Shown piece by piece: positions 13,501 to 26,700 of a DNA stretch of 64,000 nt (position 1 is the stretch's first letter; each line of letters starts with the position of its first letter). The stretch is from Megalopta genalis. Taxonomy: Eukaryota; Arthropoda; Insecta; Hymenoptera; Halictidae. The stretch covers positions 1 to 64,000 of the forward strand of contig NW_027476485.1 of NCBI RefSeq assembly GCF_051020955.1, read 5' to 3'. The notes below the pieces were generated by a model. That model made no database searches, was not told the DNA's origin, and saw only the letters and a list, made by a program, of their open reading frames with translations. The translations under genes and the position numbers were made by a program.

Positions 13501-13606
13501 TTTGTTTCGCATGGATTTGAATCTAAGCCTTGTCCTTCGAATTGATTTTAAGCTAAATCAAGTGTTTCGTATGGATTTGAAGCTAAACTTTCTACATCGC
13601 ATTGAT
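10571..13606. repeat. Mosaic of blocks copied from 7.7-9.1 kb
   Basis: 10799-11137 matches 7710-8048 (offset 3089), and 11972-12440 matches 8673-9140 (offset 3299). The 210-bp change in offset reflects seven extra monomers near 11160-11400, where the TTTATATCACAAG and CGTGTTTTGCATGG units are present twice. 12632-13341 adds the variant with GGCACGGATTTCAAGC at 12970, which reappears near 53650, 54650 and 58550. No gene was seen. Confidence 0.75.
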
Positions 13607-15037
13607 TTGAAGCTAAATCTTCTACATTCTATTGATTTGAAGCTAAACCTTCTACCTCTTATTGTTTTGAAGCTAAACCTTCTACATCGCAATGATTTGC
13701 AGCTAAATATAGTGTATCGCGTGGATTTGAAGCTAAACCTTCTATATCGCATTGATTTGCAGCTAAATCATGTGTATCGCACGGATTTGAAGCTAAACCT
13801 TCTACATCGCATTGATTTGAAGCTAAACCATTTGTTTCACATGGATTTGAAGCTACGCCTTCTACTACGCATTGATTTGAAGCTAAATCATTTGTTTCGC
13901 ATGGAATTGAAGCTATCTCGTTTGTTCCTCCAGCTTATGAAGCTATATCACTTATATCGCATGGATTTGAAGCTGAGCCAACTACATCGTATTGATTTGA
14001 AGCTAAATCTTGTGTATCGCATGGATTTGAAACTAAACCTTCTACATCACATTCATTTGCTGCTAAATCATGAGTTTTGAATGGATTTGAAGCTAACTCG
14101 TTCGTTTCGCCTGCAGTTGATTCTACATCACTTATATCGCTAGTATTTGAAGCTAAATCATGTGTATCGCGTGGATTTTGAAGCTAACTCGTTTGATTAG
14201 TCTTCATTTGAAGCTATATCACTTACACCCCAAGTGTTTGAAGCTATATCATTTGTTTCGCATGGATTTGAAGCTAAACCTTCTTCATCGCATTGATTTG
14301 CAGTTAAATCATGTGTTTCGCATGGATTTAAAGCTAACTCGTTCGTTGTGCATGCAGTTCAATCTAAATAACGTATATCACAAGTATTTGAAGCTAAACC
14401 ATTTGATTCGCATGGATTTGAAGCTAAGCCTTCTACTTCGCATTAATTGGAAGTTAAGTCACGTGTTTTGCATGGATTTGAAGCTAAACATTCTACATCG
14501 CATTGATTTGAAGCTAAATCATGTGTTTCGCATGCAGTTGAAGCCAAATCATGACTTTCACAAGTATTTGAAGATGAACCATTTGAATCGCATTGATTTG
14601 AAACCGAGCCTTCTACTTCGCACTGATTTGCAGCTAAATAATGTGTTTCGCATGGATTTGAAGCTAAACCTTCTACATCGCATTGATTTGCAGCTGAATC
14701 ATGTGTTACGCATGGATTTGAAGCTAAACCTTCTACATCGGATTGATTTGAAGCTAAATCATGTGTTTTGCATGGATTTGAAGCTGACTCGTTCGTTTCG
14801 CCTCCATTTGAAATTATATCACTTATATCGCAAGCATTTGAAGCTAAATCATATGTGCCGCATGGATTTGAAGCTAAGCCTTCTACTTCGCATTGATATG
14901 AAGCTAAATCATTTGTTTCGCATGGAATTGAAGCTACCTCGTTTGTTCCTCCAGCTTTTGAAGCTATATCACTTATATCGCAAGTATTTGAAGCTAAATC
15001 ATATGGGTCGCATGGATTTGAAGCTAACTCGTTCGTT
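13607..15037. repeat. Second copy of the 9140-10570 block
   Basis: This is the 4467-bp-distant copy of 9140-10570, with the same order of monomer subtypes over about 1.4 kb. Private changes include CATTCATTTGCTGC at about 14051 in place of CATTGATTTGCTGC, and TTGTGCATGCAG near 14345 in place of TTGCGCATGCAG. After about 15037 it joins sequence of a different block type. Confidence 0.82.
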
Positions 15038-18000
15038 TCGCCTGCAGTTGAATCTACATCAATAATATCGCTAATATTTGAAGCTAAATCATGTGTATCG
15101 CGTGGATTTTGAAGCTAACTCGTTTGATTAGTCTTCATTTGAAGCAATATCACTTACACCCCAAGTGTTTGAAGCTATATCATTTGTTTCGCATGGATTT
15201 GAAGCTAAACCTTCTTCATCGCATTGATTTGCAGCTAAATCATGTGTTTCGCATGGATTTGAAGCTGAACCTACTACATCGCATTGATTTGAAGCTAAAT
15301 CTTGTGTATCGCACTTATTTGAAACTAAACCTTCTACATCGCATTGATTTGAAGCTAAATCATTTGTTTCGGATGGATTTGAATCTCAACCTTGTCCTTC
15401 GAATTGATTTGAAGCTAGATCATGTGTTTCGTATGGATTTGAAGCTAAACCTTAACATCGCATTGATTTGAATCTAAACCTTCTACATTCTATTGATTTG
15501 AAGCTAAACCTTCTACCCCTTATTGTTTTGAAGCTAAACCTTCTACATCGCAATGATTTGCAGCTAAATCATGTGTTTCGCATTGATTTGAAGCTAACTC
15601 GTTCGTTGCGCATGCAGTTAAATCTAAATAACGTATATCACAAGTATTTGAAGCTAAACCATTTGATTCGCATGGATTTGAAGCTAAGCCTTCTACTTCG
15701 CATTTATTGGAAGTTAAATCACGTGTTTTGCATGGATTTGAAGCTAAACCTTCTACATCGCATTGATTTGAAGATAAATCGTGTGTTTCGCATAGATTTG
15801 AAGCTAACTCGTTAGTTTCGCATGCAGTTGTAGCTAAATAATTTATATCACAAGTATTTGTAGCTAAACTATTTGTTTCGCATGGATTTGAAGCTACCTC
15901 GTATGTTCCCCCTACTTTTGAAGCTATATCACTTATATCGCATGGATTTGAAGCTGAACCTACTACATCGCATTGATTTGAAGCTAAATCTTGTGTGTCG
16001 CATGAATTTGAAGCAAACCATCTACATCGCATTTATTTGAAGCTTAATCATGTGTCTCGCACGGATTTGAAGCTAAACCTTCTACATCGCATTGATTTGA
16101 AGCTAAACCATTTGTTTCACATGCATTTGAAGCTACGCCTTCTACTACGCATTGATTTGAAGCTAAATCATTTGTTTCGCATGGAATTGAAGCTATCTCG
16201 TTTGTTCCTCCTGCTTATGAAGCTATATCACTTATATCGCATGGATTTGAAGCTGAGCCAACTACATCGTATTGATTTGAAGCTAAATCTTGTGTATCGC
16301 ATGGATTTGAAACTAAACCTTCTACATCACATTGATTTGCTGCTAAATCATGAGTTTTGAATGGATTTGAAGCTAACTCGTTCGTTTCGCCTGCAGTTGA
16401 TTCTACATCACTTATATCGCTAGTATTTGAAGCTAAATCATGTGTATCGCGTGGATTTTGAAGCTAACTCGTTTGATTAGTCTTCATTTGAAGCTATATC
16501 ACTTACACCCCAAGTGTTTGAAGCTATATCATTTGTTTCGCATGGATTTGAAGCTAAACCTTCTTCATCGCATTGATTTGCAGTTAAATCATGTGTTTCG
16601 CATGGATTTGAAGCTAACTCGTTCGTTGCGCATGCAGTTCAATCTAAATAACGTATTTCACAAGTATTTGAAGCTAAACCATTTGATTCGCATGGATTTG
16701 AAGCTAAGCCTTCTACTTCTCATTAATTGGAAGTTAAGTCACGTGTTTTGCATGGATTTGAAGCTAAACCTTCTACATCGCATTGATTTGAAGATAAATC
16801 ATGTGTTTCGCATAGATTTGATGCTAACTCGTTAGTTTCGCATGCAGTTGTAGCTAAATAATTTATATCACAAGTATTTGAAGCTAAACCATTTGATTCG
16901 CATGGATTTGAAGCTAACCCTACTACTTCGCATTTATTGGAAGTTAAATCACGTGTTTTGCATGGATTTGAAGCTAAACCTTCTACATCGCATTGATTTG
17001 AAGATAAATCGTGTGTTTCGCATAGATTTGAAGCTAACTCGTTAGTTTCGCATGCAGTTGTAGCTAAATAATTTATATCACAAGTATTTGTAGCTAAACC
17101 ATTTGTTTCGCATGGATTTGAAGCTACCTCGTTTGTTCCCCCTACTTTTGAAGCTATATCACTTATATCGCATGGATTTGAAGCTGAACCTACTACATCG
17201 CATTGATTTGAAGCTAAATCTTGTGTGTCGCATGAATTTGAAGCAAACCATCTACATCGCATTTATTTGAAGCTTAATCATGTGTCTCGCACGGATTTGA
17301 AGCTAAACCTTCTACATCGCATTGATTTGAAGCTAAACCATTTGTTTCACATGCATTTGAAGCTACGCCTTCTACTACGCATTGATTTGAAGCTAAATCA
17401 TTTGTTTCGCATGGAATTGAAGCTATCTCGTTTGTTCCTCCTGCTTATGAAGCTATATCACTTATATCGCATGGATTTGAAGCTGAGCCAACTACATCGT
17501 ATTGATTTGAAGCTAAATCTTGTGTATCGCATGGATTTGAAACTAAACCTTCTACATCACATTGATTTGCTGCTAAATCATGAGTTTTGAATGGATTTGA
17601 AGCTAACTCGTTCGTTTCGCCTGCAGTTGATTCTACATCACTTATATCGCTAGTATTTGAAGCTAAATCATGTGTATCGCGTGGATTTTGAAGCTAACTC
17701 GTTTGATCAGTCTTCATTTGAAGCTATATCACTTACACCCCAAGTGTTTGAAGCTATATCATTTGTTTCGCATGGATTTGAAGCTAAACCTTCTTCATCG
17801 CATTGATTTGCAGTTAAATCATGTGTTTCGCATGGATTTGAAGCTAACTCGTTCGTTGCGCATGCAGTTCAATCTAAATAACGTATATCACAAGTATTTG
17901 AAGCTAAACCATTTGATTCGCATGGATTTGAAGCTAAGCCTTCTACTTCTCATTAATTGGAAGTTAAGTCACGTGTTTTGCATGGATTTGAAGCTAAACC

Positions 18001-18424
18001 TTCTACTTCGCATTGATTTGAAGCTAAGTCATGTGTCTCGCATGGATTTGAAGCTAACTCGTTCGTTTCGACTCCATTTGAAACTATGTCACTTATATCG
18101 CAAGTATTGAAGCCAAATCATATGTGCCGCATGGATTTGAAGCTAAACCTTCTACATCGCAATGATTTGCAGCTAAATCATGTGTTTCGCATTGACTTGA
18201 AGCTAACTCGTTCGTTGCGCATGCATTTAAATCTAAATAACGTATATCACAAGTATTTGAAGCTAAACCATTTGATTCGCATGGATTTGAAGCTAAGCCT
18301 TCTACTTCGCATTTATTGGAAGTTAAATCACGTGTTTTGCATGGATTTGAAGCTAAACCTTCTACATCGCATTGATTTGAAGATAAATCATGTGTTTCGC
18401 ATAGATTTGAAGCTATCTCGTTAG
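15038..18424. repeat. Three related higher-order blocks (near 15.5, 16.7 and 18.1 kb)
   Basis: Blocks carrying CGTGTTTTGCATGG, GAAGATAAATCGTG, the CCCCCTACTTTTGAAGC unit and the GAAGCAAACCATC deletion lie at 15520-16032, 16723-17262 and 18093-18761. 15995 and 17225 are offset by exactly 1230 bp (41 monomers), and 17225 and 18724 by 1499 bp. They are close relatives of 6374-6886 and 7717-8265. The left part (15038-15519) joins the extra-T junction at 15091 to a CCTTAACATCGC deletion at 15451. Confidence 0.8.
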
Positions 18425-18761
18425 TTTCGCATGCAGTTGTAGCTAAATAATTTATATCACAAGTATTTGAAGCTAAACCATTTGATTCGCATGGATTTGA
18501 AGCTAACCCTTCTACTTCGCATTTATTGGAAGTTAAATCACGTGTTTTGCATGGATTTGAAGCTAAACCTTCTACATCGCATTGATTTGAAGATAAATCG
18601 TGTGTTTCGCATAGATTTGAAGCTACCTCGTTTGTTCCCCCTACTTTTGAAGCTATATCACTTATATCGCATGGATTTGAAGCTGAACCTACTACATCGC
18701 ATTGATTTGAAGCTAAATCTTGTGTGTCGCATGAATTTGAAGCAAACCATCTACATCGCAT
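18093..18761 (-). other. Longest minus-strand open frame (Cys-periodic ten-residue repeat); probably not a gene
   Basis: This minus-strand frame is open for 222 codons. After a short start (MRCRW) it reads as ten-residue units of the form ASNPCETHDL / ASNQCDVEGL. Ser-Asn, a Cys, an acidic residue and a final Leu, Ile or Val recur in each unit. It is hydrophilic and acidic. The change from the MRCRR-type frame into the ASN-type frame happens at the one-base deletion GCAAACCATC, so the apparent start codon comes from a frame switch. Similar frames occur at 15520-16032, 16723-17262, 21044-21700 and 51122-51736. No signal peptide or known Cys-rich domain was recognised. The chemically conservative pattern makes this the more protein-like frame, but support is weak. 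Confidence 0.12.
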
Positions 18762-21700
18762 TTATTTAAAGCTTAATCATGTGTCTCGCACGGATTTGAA
18801 GCTAAACCTTCTACATCGCATTGATTTGAAGCTAAACCATTTGTTTCACATGCATTTGAAGCTACGCCTTCTACTACGCATTGATTTGAAGCTAAATAAT
18901 TTGTTTCGCATGGAATTGAAGCTACCTCGTTTGTTCCTCCTGCTTATGAAGCTATATCACTTATATCGCATGGATTTGAAGCTGAGCCTACTACATCGCA
19001 TTGATTTGAAGCTAAATCTTGTGTATCGCATGGATTTGAAACTAAACCTTCTACATCACATTGATTTGCTGCTAAATCATGAGTTTTGAATGGATTTGAA
19101 GCCAACTCGTACGTTTCGCCTGCATTTGATTCTACATCACTTATATCGCAAGTATTTGAAGCTAAATCATGTGTATCGCGTGGATGTTGAAGCTAACTCG
19201 TTTGATTAGTATGCATTTGAAGCTATATCACTTATACCCCAAGTGTTTGAAGCTAAATCATATGTTTCGCGTGGATTTGAAGCTAAACCTTCTACATCGC
19301 ATTGATTTGCAGCTAAGTCATGTGTCTCGCATGGATTTGAAGCTAACTCGTTCGTTTCGCCACCATTTGAAACTATGTCACTTATATCGCAAGTATTTGA
19401 AGCTAAATCATGTGTTTCGTTTGGATTTGAAGCTAAACCTTCTACATCGCATTGATTTGAAGCTAAACCATTTGTATCACATGGATTTGAAGGTAAACCT
19501 TCTACATCGCATTGATTTGAAGCTAAATCATTTGTTTCGCATGGATTTGAATCTAAGCCTTGTCCTTCGATTTGATTTGAAGCTAAATCAAGTGTTTCGT
19601 ATGGAATTGAAGCTACCTCATTTGTTCCTCCTGCTTATGAAGCTATATCACTTATATCGCATGGATTTGAAGCTGAGCCTACTACATCGTATTGATTTGA
19701 AGCTAAATCTTGTGTATCGCATGGATTTGAAACTAAACCTTCTACATCACATTGATTTGCTGCTAAATCATGAGTTTTGAATGGATTTGAAGCTAACTCG
19801 TTCGTTTCGCCTGCAGTTGATTCTACATCACTTATATCGCAAGTATTTGAATCTAAATCATGTGTTTCGTTTGGATTTGAAGCTAAATCTTCTACATCGC
19901 ATTGATTTGAAGCTAAACCATTTGTATCACATGGATTTGAAGGTAAACCTTCTACATCGCATTGATTTGAAGCTAAATCATTTGTTTCGCATGGATTTGA
20001 ATCTCAGCCTTGTCCTTCGAATTGATTTGAAGCTAGATCATGTGTTTCGTATGGATTTGAAGCTAAACCTTAACATCGCATGGATTTGAAGCTGAACCTA
20101 CTACATCGCATTGATTTGAAGCTAAATCTTGTGTGTCGCATGAACTTGAAGCAAACCATCTACATCGCATTTATTTGAAGCTTAATCATGTGTATCGCAT
20201 GGATTTGAAGCTAAGCCTTATACATCACATTGATTTGAAGCTAAATCATGTGTATCGCTTGGATTTTGAAGCTAACTCGTTCGATTAGTCTGCATTTGAA
20301 GCTATATCACTTATACCCCAAGTGTTTGAAGCTATATCATATGTTTCGCGTGGATTTGAAGCTAAACCTTCTACATCGCATTGAGTTGAAGCTAAGTCAT
20401 GTGTCTCGCATGGATTTGAAGCTAACTCGTTCGTTTCGCCTCCATTTGAAACTATGTCACTTATATCGCAAGTATTTGAAGCTAAATCATATGTTCCGCA
20501 TGGATTTGAAGCTGAACCTACTACATCGCATTGATTTGAAGCTAAATCTTGTGTATCGCATGGATTTGAAGCTAAACCTTCTACATCGCATTGATTTGAA
20601 GCTAAATCATTTGTTTCGCATGGATTTGAATCTTAGCCTTGTCCTTCGAATTGAATTTAAGCTAAATCAAGTGTTTCGTATGGATTTGAAGCTAAACTTT
20701 CTACATCGCATTGATTTGAAGCTAAATCTTCTAAATTCTATTGATTTGAAGCTAAACCTTCTACCTCTTATTGTTTTGAAGCTAAACCTTCTACATCGCA
20801 ATGATTTGCAGCTAAATCTAGTGTATCGCGTAGATTTGAAGCTAAACCTTCTATATCGCATTGATTTGCAGCTAAATCATGTGTATCGCACGGATTTGAA
20901 GCTAAACCTTCTACATCGCATTGATTTGAAGCTAAACCATTTGTTTCACATGGATTTGAAGCTACGCCTTCTACTACGCATTGATTTGAAGCTAAATCAT
21001 TTGTTTCGCATGGAATTGAAGCTATCTCGTTTGTTCCTCCTGCTTATGAAGCTATATCACTTATATCGCATGGATTTGAAGCTGAGCCAACTACATCGTA
21101 TTGATTTGAAGCTAAATCTTGTGTATCGCATGGATTTGAAACTAATCCTTCTACATCACATTGATTTGCTGCTAAATCATGAGTTTTGAATGGATTTGAA
21201 GCTAACTCGTTCGTTTCGCCTGTATTTGAAGCTAGATCACTTATATCGCAAGTATTTGAAGCTAAATCATGTGTTTCGTTTGGATTTGAAGCTAAACCTT
21301 CTACATCGCATTGATTTGAAGTTAAATCGTGTGTTTCGAATGGATTTGAAGTTAGCTCGTTTGTTTCGCATGCAGTTGTAGCTAAATAATTTATATCACA
21401 AGTATTTGAAGCTAAACCATTTGATTCGCATGGATTTGAAGCTAACCCTTCTACTTCGCATTTATTGGAAGTTAAATCACGTGTTTTGCATGGATTTGAA
21501 GCTAAACCTTCTACATCGCATTGATTTGAAGATAAATCGTGTGTTTCGCATAGATTTGAAGCTACCTCGTTTGTTCCCCCTACTTTTGAAGCTATATCAC
21601 TTATATCGCATGGATTTGAAGCTGAACCTACTACATCGCATTGATTTGAAGCTAAATCTTGTGTGTCGCATGAATTTGAAGCAAACCATCTACATCGCAT

Positions 21701-24100
21701 TTATTTGAAGCTTAATCATGTGTCTCGCACGGATTTGAAGCTAAACCTTCTACATCGCATTGATTTGAAGCTAAACCATTTGTTTCACATGCATTTGAAG
21801 CTACGCCTTCTACTACGCATTGATTTGAAGCTAAATAATTTGTTTCGCATGGAATTGAAGCTACCTCGTTTGTTCCTCCTGCTTATGAAGCTATATCACT
21901 TATATCGCATGGATTTGAAGCTGAGCCTACTACATCGCATTGATTTGAAGCTAAATCTTGTGTATCGCATGGATTTGAAACTAAACCTTCTACATCACAT
22001 TGATTTGCTGCTAAATCATGAGTTTTGAATGGATTTGAAGCCAACTCGTACGTTTCGCCTGCATTTGATTCTACATCACTTATATCGCAAGTATTTGAAG
22101 CTAAATCATGTGTATCGCGTGGATGTTGAAGCTAACTCGTTTGATTAGTATGCATTTGAAGCTATATCACTTATACCCCAAGTGTTTGAAGCTAAATCAT
22201 ATGTTTCGCGTGGATTTGAAGCTAAACCTTCTACATCGCATTGATTTGCAGCTAAGTCATGTGTCTCGCATGGATTTGAAGCTAACTCGTTCGTTTCGCC
22301 ACCATTTGAAACTATGTCACTTATATCGCAAGTATTTGAAGCTAAATCATGTGTTTCGTTTGGATTTGAAGCTAAACCTTCTACATCGCATTGATTTGAA
22401 GCTAAATCATTTGTTTCGCATGGATTTGAATCTAAGCCTTGTCCTTCGATTTGATTTGAAGCTAAATCAAGTGTTTCGTATGGAATTGAAGCTACCTCAT
22501 TTGTTCCTCCTGCTTATGAAGCTATATCACTTATATCGCATGGATTTGAAGCTGAGCCTACTACATCGTATTGATTTGAAGCTAAATCTTGTGTATCGCA
22601 TGGATTTGAAACTAAACCTTCTACATCACATTGATTTGCTGCTAAATCATGAGTTTTGAATGGATTTGAAGCTAACTCGTTCGTTTCGCCTGCAGTTGAT
22701 TCTACATCACTTATATCGCAAGTATTTGAATCTAAATCATGTGTTTCGTTTGGATTTGAAGCTAAATCTTCTACATCGCATTGATTTGAAGCTAAACCAT
22801 TTGTATCACATGGATTTGAAGGTAAACCTTCTACATCGCATTGATTTGAAGCTAAATCATTTGTTTCGCATGGATTTGAATCTCAGCCTTGTCCTTCGAA
22901 TTGATTTGAAGCTAGATCATGTGTTTCGTATGGATTTGAAGCTAAACCTTAACATCGCATGGATTTGAAGCTCAACCTACTACATCGCATTGATTTGAAG
23001 CTAAATCTTGTGTGTCGCATGAACTTGAAGCAAACCATCTACATCGCATTTATTTGAAGCTTAATCATGTGTATCGCATGGATTTGAAGCTAAGCCTTAT
23101 ACATCACATTGATTTGAAGCTAAATCATGTGTATCGCTTGGATTTTGAAGCTAACTCGTTCGATTAGTCTGCATTTGAAGCTATATCACTTATACCCCAA
23201 GTGTTTGAAGCTATATCATATGTTTCGCGTGGATTTGAAGCTAAACCTTCTACATCGCATTGAGTTGAAGCTAAGTCATGTGTCTCGCATGGATTTGAAG
23301 CTAACTCGTTCGTTTCGCCTCCATTTGAAACTATGTCACTTATATCGCAAGTATTTGAAGCTAAATCATATGTTCCGCATGGATTTGAAGCTGAACCTAC
23401 TACATCGCATTGATTTGAAGCTAAATCTTGTGTATCGCATGGATTTGAAGCTAAACCTTCTACATCGCATTGATTTGAAGCTAAATCATTTGTTTCGCAT
23501 GGATTTGAATCTTAGCCTTGTCCTTCGAATTGAATTTAAGCTAAATCAAGTGTTTCGTATGGATTTGAAGCTAAACTTTCTACATCGCATTGATTTGAAG
23601 CTAAATCTTCTAAATTCTATTGATTTGAAGCTAAACCTTCTACCTCTTATTGTTTTGAAGCTAAACCTTCTACATCGCAATGATTTGCAGCTAAATCTAG
23701 TGTATCGCGTAGATTTGAAGCTAAACCTTCTATATCGCATTGATTTGCAGCTAAATCATGTGTATCGCACGGATTTGAAGCTAAACCTTCTACATCGCAT
23801 TGATTTGAAGCTAAACCATTTGTTTCACATGGATTTGAAGCTACGCCTTCTACTACGCATTGATTTGAAGCTAAATCATTTGTTTCGCATGGAATTGAAG
23901 CTATCTCGTTTGTTCCTCCTGCTTATGAAGCTATATCACTTATATCGCATGGATTTGAAGCTGAGCCAACTACATCGTATTGATTTGAAGCTAAATCTTG
24001 TGTATCGCATGGATTTGAAACTAATCCTTCTACATCACATTGATTTGCTGCTAAATCATGAGTTTTGAATGGATTTGAAGCTAACTCGTTCGTTTCGCCT
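18425..24100. repeat. Tandem duplication with units of about 2.9 kb
   Basis: 18425-21220 is repeated at about 21364-24100. The offset is 2939 bp up to about 22400, then 2879 bp, because the second copy lacks one 60-bp dimer: the unit with GTATCACATGGATTTGAAGG present at 19471 is missing near 22410. Shared rare variants include GCCAACTCGTACG (19101 and 22040), CTTCGATTTGATTTG, GAAGGTAAACC and GAATTGAATTTAAGC (20647 and 23526). Few other differences are visible, so the duplication is recent. Confidence 0.88.
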
Positions 24101-26700
24101 GCAGTTGATTCTACATCACTTATATCGCTAGTATTTGATGCTAAATCATGTGTATCGCGTGGATTTTGAAGCTAACTCGTTTGATTAGTCTTCATTTGAA
24201 GCTATATCACTTACACCCCAAGTGTTTGAAGCTATATCATTTGTTTCGCATGGATTTGAAGCTAAACCTTCTTCATCGCATTGATTTGCAGTTAAATCAT
24301 GTGTTTCGCATGGATTTGAAGCTAACTCGTTCGTTGCGCATGCAGTTCAATCTAAATAACGTATAACACAAGTATTTGAAGCTAAACCATTTGATTCGCA
24401 TGGATTTGAAGCTAAGCCTTCTACTTCGCATTAATTGGGAGTTAAGTCACGTGTTTTGCATGGATTTGAAGCTAAACCTTCTACTTCGCATTGATTTCAA
24501 GCTAAGTCATGTGTATCGCATGGATTTGAAGCTAAGCCTTCTACATCACATTGATTTGAAGCTAAATCATGTGTATCGCTTGGATTTTGAAGCTAACTCG
24601 TTTGATTAGTCTGCATTTGAAGCTATATCACTTATACCCCAAGTGTTTGAAGCTATATCATATGTTTCGCGTGGATTTGAAGCTAAACCTTCTACAACGC
24701 ATTGATTTGAAGCTAAGTCATGTGTCTCACATGGATTTGAAGCTAACTCGTTCGTTTCGCCTCCATTTGAAACTATGTCACTTATATCGCAAGTATTTGA
24801 AGCTAAATCATATGTGCCGCATGGATTTGAAGCTGAACCTACTACATCGCATTGATTTGAAGCTAAATCTTGTGTATCGCATGGATTTAAAGCTAAAGCT
24901 TCTACATCGCATTGATTTGAAGCTAAATCTTTTGTTTCGCATGGATTTGAATCTAAGCCTTGTCCTTCGAATTGACTTGAAGCTTAATCAAGTGTTTCGT
25001 ATGGATTTGAAGCTAAACTTTCTACATCGCATTGATTTGAAGCTAAATCTTCTACATTCTATTGATTTGAAGCTAAACCTTCTACCTCTTATTGTTTTGA
25101 AGCTAAACCTTCTACATCGCAATGATTTGCAGCTAAATCTAGTGTATCGCGTGGATTTGAAGCTAAACCTTCTATATCGCATTGATTTGCAGCTAAATCA
25201 TGTGTATCGCACGGATTTGAAGCGAAACCTTCTACATTACATTGATTTGTAGCTAAATCGTGTGTTTTGCATGGATTTGAAGCTAACTCGTTCGTTTCGC
25301 CTCCATTTGAAACTATATCACTTATATCGCAAGTATTTGAAGCTGAGCCTAATACATCGCATTCATTTGAAGCTAAATCTTGTGTATCGCATGGATTTGA
25401 AACTAAACCTTCTACATCACATTGATTTGCTGCTAAATCATGAGTTTCGAATGGATTTGAAGCTAACTCGTTCGTTTCGCCTGCAGTTGAATCTACATTA
25501 CTTATATCGCTAGTATTTGAAGCTAAATCATGTGTATCGCGAGGATTTTGAAGCTAACTCCTTTGATTAGTATTCATTTGAAGCTATATCACTTACACCC
25601 CAAGTGTTTGAAGTTAAATCATATGTTTCGCGTGGATTTGAAGCTAAACCTTCTACATCGCATTGATTTGCAGCTAAGTCATGTGTCTCGCATGGATTTG
25701 AAGCTAACTCGTTCGTTTCGCCACCATTTGAAACTATGTCACTTATATCGCAAGTATTTGAAGGTAAATCATATGTGCCGCATGGATTTGAAGCTGAACC
25801 TACTACATCGCATTGATTTGAAGCTAAATCTTGTGTATCGCATGGATTTGAAGCTAAACCTTCTACATCGCATTGATTTGAAGCTAAATCATTTGTTTCG
25901 CATGGATTTGAATCTAAGCCTTGTCCTTCGAATTGATTTGAAGCTAAATCAAGTGTTTCGTATGGATTTGAAGCTAAACTTTCTACATCGCATTTGTTTT
26001 GAAGCTAAATCTTCTACATTCTATTGATTTGAAGCTAAACCTTCTACCTCTTATTGTTTTGAAGCTAAACCTTCTACATCGCAATGATTTGCAGCTAAAT
26101 CTAGTGTATCGCGTGGATTTGAAGCTAAACCTTCTATATCGCATTGATTTGCAGCTAAATCATGTGTATCGCACGGATTTGAAGCTAAATCTTCTACATC
26201 GCATTGATTTGAAGCTAAATCATTTGTTTCGCATGGATTTGAATCTCAGCCTTGTCCTTCGAATTGATTTGAAGCTAGATCATGTGTTTCGTATGGATTT
26301 GAAGCTAAACCTTAACATCGCATTGATTTGAAGCTAAACCTTCTACATTCTATTGATTTGAAGCTAAACCTTCTACCTCTTATTGTTTTGAAGCTAAACC
26401 TTCTACATCGCAATGATTTGCAGCTAAATCATGTGTTTCGCATTGATTTGAAGCTAACTCGTTCGTTGCGCATGCAGTTAAATCTAAATAACGTATATCA
26501 CAAGTATTTGAAGCTAAACCATTTGATTCGCATGGATTTGAAGCTAAGCCTTCTACTTCGAATTTATTGTAAGTTAAATCACGTGTTTTGCATGGATTTG
26601 AAGCTAAACGTTCTACATCGCATTGATTTGAAGCTTAATCATGTGTATCACATGGATTGGAAGCTAAGCCATCTACATCACATTGATTTGAAGCTAAATC
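24101..26700. repeat. Block shared with 40.1-42.9 kb
   Basis: 24569-26640 matches 40589-42660 at an offset of 16020 bp, dropping to 16019 after a one-base loss at about 41735. Shared rare variants are GCGAGGATTTTGAAGC with CTCCTTTGATTAG, GAAGGTAAATC, GCATTTGTTTTGAAGC and GAAGCGAAACC. Near 26620 this copy passes straight from ACGTTCTACATCGC to GCTTAATCATGTG and lacks about 269 bp present at 42640-42910. Confidence 0.82.

Noticed and set aside
13558..13752. Recurring 64-codon minus-strand frame (MRYRRFSFKS type; also near 20667, 23546, 24988, 27120, 37410, 41008 and 43407)
   Set aside because: It is the antisense of the FEAKPSTSH frame and is open only where type B monomers happen to be adjacent. 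It is Arg/Phe/Ser/Lys-rich and its ends are set by the first type A monomer (TCA read as TGA). It recurs because the block was duplicated.
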